Below, piece after piece: positions 59,720 to 64,000 of a stretch of 64,000 bases of DNA. The position numbers and the translations under genes were made by a program. The DNA is from Palsa-504 sp963790065 (GTDB lineage Bacteria > Actinomycetota > Actinomycetes > Streptosporangiales > Streptosporangiaceae): NCBI GenBank assembly GCA_963790065.1, contig CAWBNK010000028.1, positions 62,001 through 126,000 on the forward strand. The letters run 5' to 3'. The stretch's first letter is position 1; each line of letters starts with the position of its first letter. Below the pieces are notes generated by a model, which searched no databases, was not told the DNA's origin, and was given only the letters and a program-made list of their open reading frames with translations.

Positions 59720-60100
59720 CTACCAGGGCTGGATCGAGGCGGAGAAACCGGCGGCGGCGAAGGCGGCCTCGGCCAGCGCGTCGGTCAGGGCGGGACGGCG
59801 GCCGGGCCGGCTGACGGCGGCGAGCAGCACCATGGACGCGGCGTGCAGCGTGTCGACCTGGCCGCCGATCGCGAAGGTCCCGGGCCACGGCGCGGCCGCG
59901 GTCAGCGCGGTCTGGACCAGGTGCCTGGCACCGAGCAGCCGCGCCGTCCGGCAGGCCCGGCGGCTGGGCGGGCGGCCGGTCGTCAGGCGGATCGCCGGGC
60001 CGGGCATCAGGATCAGGGTGGCGCCGTAGCCGGCCCGGATCACCTGCAGCGCCCGTCCCCCGGTCGTCACGACGGGCATGCGGCGAGGCGGGGTGGTCAC
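59720..60100 (-). CDS. Small hypothetical membrane-associated protein
   Basis: A 126-residue protein from GTG 60100 whose start overlaps the SDR stop (GTGA). It has weakly hydrophobic helices (ALQVIRAGYGATLILMPG, SMVLLAAV, DALAEAAFAAAGFSA) and the pattern RTARLLGARHLVQTALTAA. I recall similar short proteins downstream of SDR genes in actinobacteria, but no function. It is probably translated with the SDR. Confidence 0.65.
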   Translation of the reverse strand: MTTPPRRMPVVTTGGRALQVIRAGYGATLILMPGPAIRLTTGRPPSRRACRTARLLGARHLVQTALTAAAPWPGTFAIGGQVDTLHAASMVLLAAVSRPGRRPALTDALAEAAFAAAGFSASIQPW

Positions 60101-61110
60101 CGGCGGCGTCCGAGCTGCCGGGCCAGGAGCGCTCCGGCCACCACGGCCCCGGCCAGGATCCCGGCGGACGCGCGGGCGTGCTCGGCCAGCCAGAGCTGCG
60201 GGCTGCGGTCGTGCGACTTGTCGTCGAAGATGCCGTGCGGGCCGTGGTCCTGCCCCTGGTCCCGGTCGACGGGCTGGAGCAGGTTGTCGGGACGGCCGGG
60301 TTCGACGGGCTGCGAGGTCTGCTGGGAGTCGTAGCCGGTCCGGGCCAGGTACCGGTCAAGTACGGCCGGGGCCAGCCGGTTGGCCACGATCGTGGCCGCG
60401 GTGCTCGCGCCCACCCAGTACTGTCTGCGGTGCGGATGGTCCGCGGCGTACAGCACCCCGCGGGCGGCGACTTCGGGCTGGTAGATCGGCGGCACGGGCT
60501 GGGGATGCCGGGGCAGCCGGGACCGCACCCAGGAGAACTGGGGCGTGTTGACGGCGGGCATCTGGACCACGGTCACGTGCACGCCGGAGTTCTCGTGCCG
60601 CAGTTCGCAGCGCAGCGAGGACGTGAACCCGTTGATGGCGTGCTTGGCCCCGCAGTAGGCCGACTGGAGGGGGATGCTGCGCTCGCCGAGCGCCGACCCG
60701 ACCTGCACGATCGTGCCCTGGCCGCGGGGACGCATCAGGGCTAGGGCCGCCATCGTGCCGTGCACGAAGCCGAGGTAGCTCACCTCGGTGACCCGCCGGA
60801 ACTCCGCCGCGGTGATCTCCTCGAAGGGCGCGAAGATCGAGGTGAACGCCACGTTGACCCACACGTCGATCGGTCCTAGTTCCTGCTCGACCTTGTCGGC
60901 GGCCGCGGTGACCTGGTCGTAGTCGGACACGTCGGCGCTGATAGCCAGGGCCGTTCCGCCGGCCTGCTCTACGTCGCGGGCCGCGCCGTCCAGCCCGGCC
61001 TGGCCGCGCGCGATCAGGCCGACCCGAGCGCCGCGCTCGCCGAACAGGCGCGCGGTGGCCCGCCCGATGCCCGCGCTGGCGCCGGTGATGACAACGGTCT
61101 GGTTCTGCAT
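60097..61110 (-). CDS. SDR-family oxidoreductase with C-terminal membrane segment
   Basis: A 337-residue SDR: cofactor motif VVITGASAGIGRATARLF, then SADVSDYDQV, VWVNVAFTSIFAPFEE (in place of the usual NNAG), active-site GSALGERSIPLQSAYCGAKHA with Ser, Tyr and Lys, and PAVNTPQFSWVRSR. A linker and a hydrophobic C-terminus (ILAGAVVAGALLARQL) suggest membrane attachment. ATG 61110 is used because the Rossmann motif begins right after it. It is divergent from the GH15 gene and coupled to the small gene downstream. Confidence 0.87.
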   Translation of the reverse strand: MQNQTVVITGASAGIGRATARLFGERGARVGLIARGQAGLDGAARDVEQAGGTALAISADVSDYDQVTAAADKVEQELGPIDVWVNVAFTSIFAPFEEITAAEFRRVTEVSYLGFVHGTMAALALMRPRGQGTIVQVGSALGERSIPLQSAYCGAKHAINGFTSSLRCELRHENSGVHVTVVQMPAVNTPQFSWVRSRLPRHPQPVPPIYQPEVAARGVLYAADHPHRRQYWVGASTAATIVANRLAPAVLDRYLARTGYDSQQTSQPVEPGRPDNLLQPVDRDQGQDHGPHGIFDDKSHDRSPQLWLAEHARASAGILAGAVVAGALLARQLGRRR

Positions 61111-61215
61111 GGAGATCCGCCTTTCGTTAAAGGCGTCCGGCTGCCCGGCGTTCAGGTGGCTAAACCCGGCGGGTCCCGGTGTTTCGTACGGGTCCTGCCG
61201 GACAGTTGCAGTCTC

Positions 61216-62988
61216 ATGACCGGATCGTTGCGTCCGCACGTGCTGCGCGAGTTCGCGCTGATCGCCGACGGGGAGCGCGGGGCGCTGATCGCCCCGGACG
61301 GGGCCATCTCGTGGCTGTGCGCGCCGCGCTGGGACAGCCCGGCGGTGTTCGGCGGGCTGCTCGGCGGCCAGGGCGCGTACGCGGTCACGCCGACCGATCC
61401 GTGGCACGTCTGGGGCGGCTACTACGAGAGCCAGACCCTGATCTGGCGCAGCCGCTGGGTCGGCTCATCGCGGACCGAGTGCCGGGAGGCGCTGGCCATG
61501 CCGGCGGACCCGCATCGCGTGGTGATCCTGCGGCGCATCGAGGCGGTCGACGGGCCGGCCCGGGTGAACGTGCTGCTCGACGTCCGGGCCGGGTTCGGGC
61601 GCAGCAAGATGACCGGGCTGTCCCGGGCCGGCGGGTGCTGGACCGGCCGCAGCGGCCGTCTGAGGTTCCGCTGGTCGGGCGCGGCCGGGGCGCGGCCCGG
61701 CGCGGACGGGCTCACCCTGACCGTGACCCTGCCGGAAGGCGGTCACCACGATCTCGTCCTGGAGATCTCCGACCAGCCGCTGGAGGGCCGGCCGCCTGAC
61801 CCGGACGAGGCCTGGGAGGCGACCGAGAACACCTGGTCCGCGGTCGTGCCCAGCTGCGACGACCTGATTGCCGCGCGGGACGCTCGCCACGCCTACGCCG
61901 TGCTGCGCGGGCTGACCTCGAGCTCGGGCGCGATGGTGGCCGCCGCCACCACGTCGATTCCCGAACGGCTGGAAGGCGGCCGCAACTACGACTACCGGTA
62001 CGCCTGGATCCGGGACCAGTGCTACGCGGGCCTGGCGGTCGCCGCCCACGGCCCGCACCCGCTGCTGCAGGGCACTATCCGGTTCCTCACCGAACGGATC
62101 CTGGCCGACGGTCCCGACCTCATGCCCGCCTACACCGTCGACGGCCAGCGCATTCCCGGTGAGCGCGCCGTGCGGTTGCGCGGCTATCCGGGCGGCACAC
62201 CCAGGGCCGGGAACCGCGTGAGCAGCCAGTTCCAGCTCGACGGGCTGGGCGAAGCACTGGAGCTGTTCGCTGCGGCCGCCCGGCTGGACATGCTCGCGGA
62301 GGAGAACTGGCAGGCGGCGGCGACTGCGGCCGACGCGATCGAGCAGCGCTGGCACAAGCCCGACGCGGGCATCTGGGAGCTCGGCGACCAGCATTGGACG
62401 CATTCCCGCCTGGCCTGCGTGTCCGGGCTGCGCTCGCTGGCCGCCGCGGCGGGCGGGCCGCCGGGCGGCCCCGGGCACCGGCAGGCGGCCCGCTGGAGCA
62501 CGCTGGCCGACGCGGTGCTGGCCAGCCTCGGCGATGCGGTCCATCCGACGGGCCGCTGGCAGCGCTCACCCGAGGACCCGCGCGTTGATGCCGCCCTGCT
62601 GCTGCCGGTGATCCGCGGCACGCTGCCTGAGGACGACCCGCGCAGCCGCGCCACCGTCCGCGCGGTGCAGGACGAGCTCACCGAGGACGGGTACGTGTAC
62701 CGGTTCCGCCATGACGCCCGGCCGCTGCACGAGAGCGAGGGCGCGTTCCTGCTCTGCGGGTTCTGGATGGCGCAGGTCGCGCAGGTATGCGGGGACGCCG
62801 CCGCGGCGGCGCGCTGGTTCGAGCGCAACCGCGCGGCGTGCGGCCCGGCGGCGCTGTTCACCGAGGAGTACGACGTGCACCAGCGCCAGCTGCGGGGCAA
62901 CCTGCCGCAGGCCTTCGTGCACGCCGGGATGCTGGAGTGCGCCGCCCGGCTGTCGAGCGCTCCTGCCGGACCGGGACAGCTGGGTTAA
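61216..62988 (+). CDS. Glycoside hydrolase family 15 protein
   Basis: A 590-residue GH15 enzyme (glucoamylase/trehalase group). The N-terminal beta-sandwich is typical (LIADGERGALIAPDGAISWLC, ...FGGLLGG), followed by the alpha/alpha barrel with NYDYRYAWIRDQCYAG, the first catalytic-Glu region IWELGDQHWTHSRLACVSGL and the second in ESEGAFLLCGFWMAQ. Bacterial relatives of this build often act on trehalose or on short alpha-glucans in the cytoplasm. No signal peptide is present. ATG 61216 gives the canonical N-terminus. Confidence 0.87.
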   Translation: MTGSLRPHVLREFALIADGERGALIAPDGAISWLCAPRWDSPAVFGGLLGGQGAYAVTPTDPWHVWGGYYESQTLIWRSRWVGSSRTECREALAMPADPHRVVILRRIEAVDGPARVNVLLDVRAGFGRSKMTGLSRAGGCWTGRSGRLRFRWSGAAGARPGADGLTLTVTLPEGGHHDLVLEISDQPLEGRPPDPDEAWEATENTWSAVVPSCDDLIAARDARHAYAVLRGLTSSSGAMVAAATTSIPERLEGGRNYDYRYAWIRDQCYAGLAVAAHGPHPLLQGTIRFLTERILADGPDLMPAYTVDGQRIPGERAVRLRGYPGGTPRAGNRVSSQFQLDGLGEALELFAAAARLDMLAEENWQAAATAADAIEQRWHKPDAGIWELGDQHWTHSRLACVSGLRSLAAAAGGPPGGPGHRQAARWSTLADAVLASLGDAVHPTGRWQRSPEDPRVDAALLLPVIRGTLPEDDPRSRATVRAVQDELTEDGYVYRFRHDARPLHESEGAFLLCGFWMAQVAQVCGDAAAAARWFERNRAACGPAALFTEEYDVHQRQLRGNLPQAFVHAGMLECAARLSSAPAGPGQLG

Positions 62989-63075
62989 CGCGGCGCGGCC
63001 GGTGCCCCTGGCCGCGGTTGTGGCTGATTTTGCCTGGTCAGGTTTGCCGGAACGGGACAGGGTAGTCGGGCTGGC

Positions 63076-63588
63076 ATGCCAGACCTGGACCCGCTCGCCG
63101 GGGAGCCGAGGCAGCGGGGATACCGCCAGCCGCTCGCCGCCCGGATGGGGGCCTGGCTGGTCTGGTGGGTGCTGCTGATGTCGTTGTGGGTCATGCTCGA
63201 TGATTCCCTGGCCACCGACGAGCTGCTGGCCGGGGCGGGAGCGGCCGCGCTGGCGGCATTGGTCGCGGAGGTAGCCAGCTATCAGGCCGCGACGCGGTTC
63301 CGGATGCGGATCGGGTGGCTGGTACCTGCCCTGCGTCTGCCGGGGCAGGTGGCGGGCGACATGGTGATCGTGTACGCCGCGCTGTGGCGCAGGCTGGCCC
63401 GCGGTGAGCAGCCGGACAGCTCGTTCGTGACCGAGCGGGTCCGGTTCGGCGATGACACCCCGGCCGGCGTGACCCGCCGGGTCCTGCTGATCGGCGGGCG
63501 GAGCCTCGCGCCGAACGCGTTCGCGCTCGGTATCGACCGCGACACAGAGACGATGATCCTGCATCAGCTAGTCGGAGGGGGCGACTGA
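63076..63588 (+). CDS. mnhE: Na+/H+ antiporter subunit E
   Basis: A 170-residue MnhE/MrpE protein with two N-terminal membrane segments (GAWLVWWVLLMSLWVML, LLAGAGAAALAALVAEVA), then VPALRLPGQVAGDMVIVYAALW and the soluble end VTRRVLLIGGRSLAPNAFALG, close to the family's S-L-x-P-x-T motif. It is one subunit of the Mrp-type cation/proton antiporter in the cytoplasmic membrane. It is followed directly by subunits F and G. Subunits A-D are not seen to the left, so this may be an E-F-G-first operon. Confidence 0.88.
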   Translation: MPDLDPLAGEPRQRGYRQPLAARMGAWLVWWVLLMSLWVMLDDSLATDELLAGAGAAALAALVAEVASYQAATRFRMRIGWLVPALRLPGQVAGDMVIVYAALWRRLARGEQPDSSFVTERVRFGDDTPAGVTRRVLLIGGRSLAPNAFALGIDRDTETMILHQLVGGGD

Positions 63589-63589
63589 C

Positions 63590-63844
63590 ATGGTCCTGGG
63601 GTTCACGGTGGCGGCGATCGCGATGCTGGTCTGCCTCATCCCGGCCGGGCTGGTCGTGGCCCGCGGCGAGCTGGCCGATGCGGTCGTGGCCTACGAGTTC
63701 ATCACCGCGGTGGTGGTCATGGTGCTCGCGCTGCTGGCCCAGGCGTTCCAGCGGTCCAGCCTGTTCGAGCTGCCGGTGCTGCTCGCCTTGCTGATGTTCG
63801 GCGGCGGGCTGGTGTTCGTCCGGGCCGTGGAGCGCTGGCTGTGA
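63590..63844 (+). CDS. mnhF: Na+/H+ antiporter subunit F
   Basis: An 84-residue protein with three hydrophobic segments (FTVAAIAMLVCLIPAGLVV, AYEFITAVVVMVLALLAQAF, LPVLLALLMFGGGLVFVRAV), the expected size and layout of MrpF/MnhF. It begins 2 bases after subunit E, and its stop overlaps the start of subunit G by one base (TGATG), so the three are tightly coupled. Confidence 0.88.
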   Translation: MVLGFTVAAIAMLVCLIPAGLVVARGELADAVVAYEFITAVVVMVLALLAQAFQRSSLFELPVLLALLMFGGGLVFVRAVERWL

Positions 63845-64000
63845 TGGTCCGGGACGTCTGCGCGGATGTCCTGCTCGGCCTGGCGGTGGCGGTCGTATTC
63901 GGCGCTTCGCTGGGCGTGCTGCTGATGCGGGACGCCTATCAGAAGCTGCACTTCGTGACGCCCGCCGCGCTCGTCGCGCCGGTGCTGGTCGCGCTGGCCG
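63844..64000 (+). CDS. mnhG: Na+/H+ antiporter subunit G (partial)
   Basis: Starts at ATG 63844 and runs off the right edge, so only 52 residues are seen. One N-terminal membrane segment (DVLLGLAVAVVFGASLGVLLM) is followed by DAYQKLHFVTPAALVAP, the position and pattern of the D-x-Y-x-x-L-H motif of MnhG/MrpG. TGATG overlap with subunit F supports the start. Confidence 0.82.
   Translation, partial: MVRDVCADVLLGLAVAVVFGASLGVLLMRDAYQKLHFVTPAALVAPVLVALA

Overview
This is a very GC-rich actinobacterial chromosome segment. Genes are dense, GTG starts are frequent, and many same-strand neighbours overlap at ATGA, GTGA or TGATG. The order tRNA-Met, rpmG, hadA, hadB, murB and the abundance of F420-type (LLM), DUF574 methyltransferase, DUF3618, DUF4235 and DUF6328 genes point to a soil actinomycete, perhaps of the Streptosporangiales type. 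Species cannot be told from the window.

Layout. 0-4.8 kb: ECF sigma factor with a coupled membrane protein, a secreted propeller protein, murB-hadB-hadA-rpmG and tRNA-Met. 4.9-15.9 kb: a lone molybdenum-hydroxylase large subunit, a decayed MFS_3 exporter, methyltransferase-YCII pair, a palindromic repeat element, thioesterase, glutamine amidotransferase, phosphatases, and a TetR gene coupled to a decayed CoA-ligase-like gene. 16-22.4 kb: methionine aminopeptidase and an XRE regulator, a small M50 protease, a lipoprotein, and an agmatinase-family/NCS1 transporter operon opposite an XRE-cupin regulator. 22.5-26.3 kb: a fluoroacetate-dehalogenase-like hydrolase and a frameshifted FAD/Fe-S oxidoreductase. 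26.5-29.3 kb: second copy of the repeat element, then the most interesting locus: a membrane M50 protease with a PqqD-like N-terminus, a 57-residue Cys/Pro-rich peptide gene and a divergent XRE regulator behind two adjacent 22-bp palindromes. 29.4-34.2 kb: LysM membrane protein, a highly repetitive and frameshifted surface protein, and a tyrosine recombinase. 34.3-39 kb: F420-type oxidoreductases with acyl-CoA dehydrogenase and enoyl-CoA hydratase, and a MOSC protein. 39.2-42.8 kb: manganese riboswitch with a GDT1-family exporter and a STAS/PP2C/HATPase partner-switching set. 43.2-48.5 kb: SDR, zinc alcohol dehydrogenase, UdgX, an envelope-stress-type trio (holin-like, DUF3618, DUF4235), HAD phosphatase. 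48.7-56.6 kb: a redox operon (intact FAD/Fe-S oxidoreductase, small membrane protein, subunit-3-like protein, GMC oxidoreductase, TPP enzyme). 56.7-64 kb: DUF6328, enolase-superfamily enzyme, membrane proteins, SDR, GH15 enzyme, and the start of an Mrp/Mnh antiporter operon running off the right edge.

Two themes stand out. First, gene decay: an MFS exporter, a CoA-ligase-like gene, a small conserved gene and a TPP-enzyme gene appear to have lost internal or distal segments, and two further genes carry single-base frameshifts. Second, regulatory DNA is unusually readable: palindromes or phased repeats lie in front of five regulators or divergent pairs. All functional statements rest on reading translated motifs and remembered family knowledge; no database search was run.
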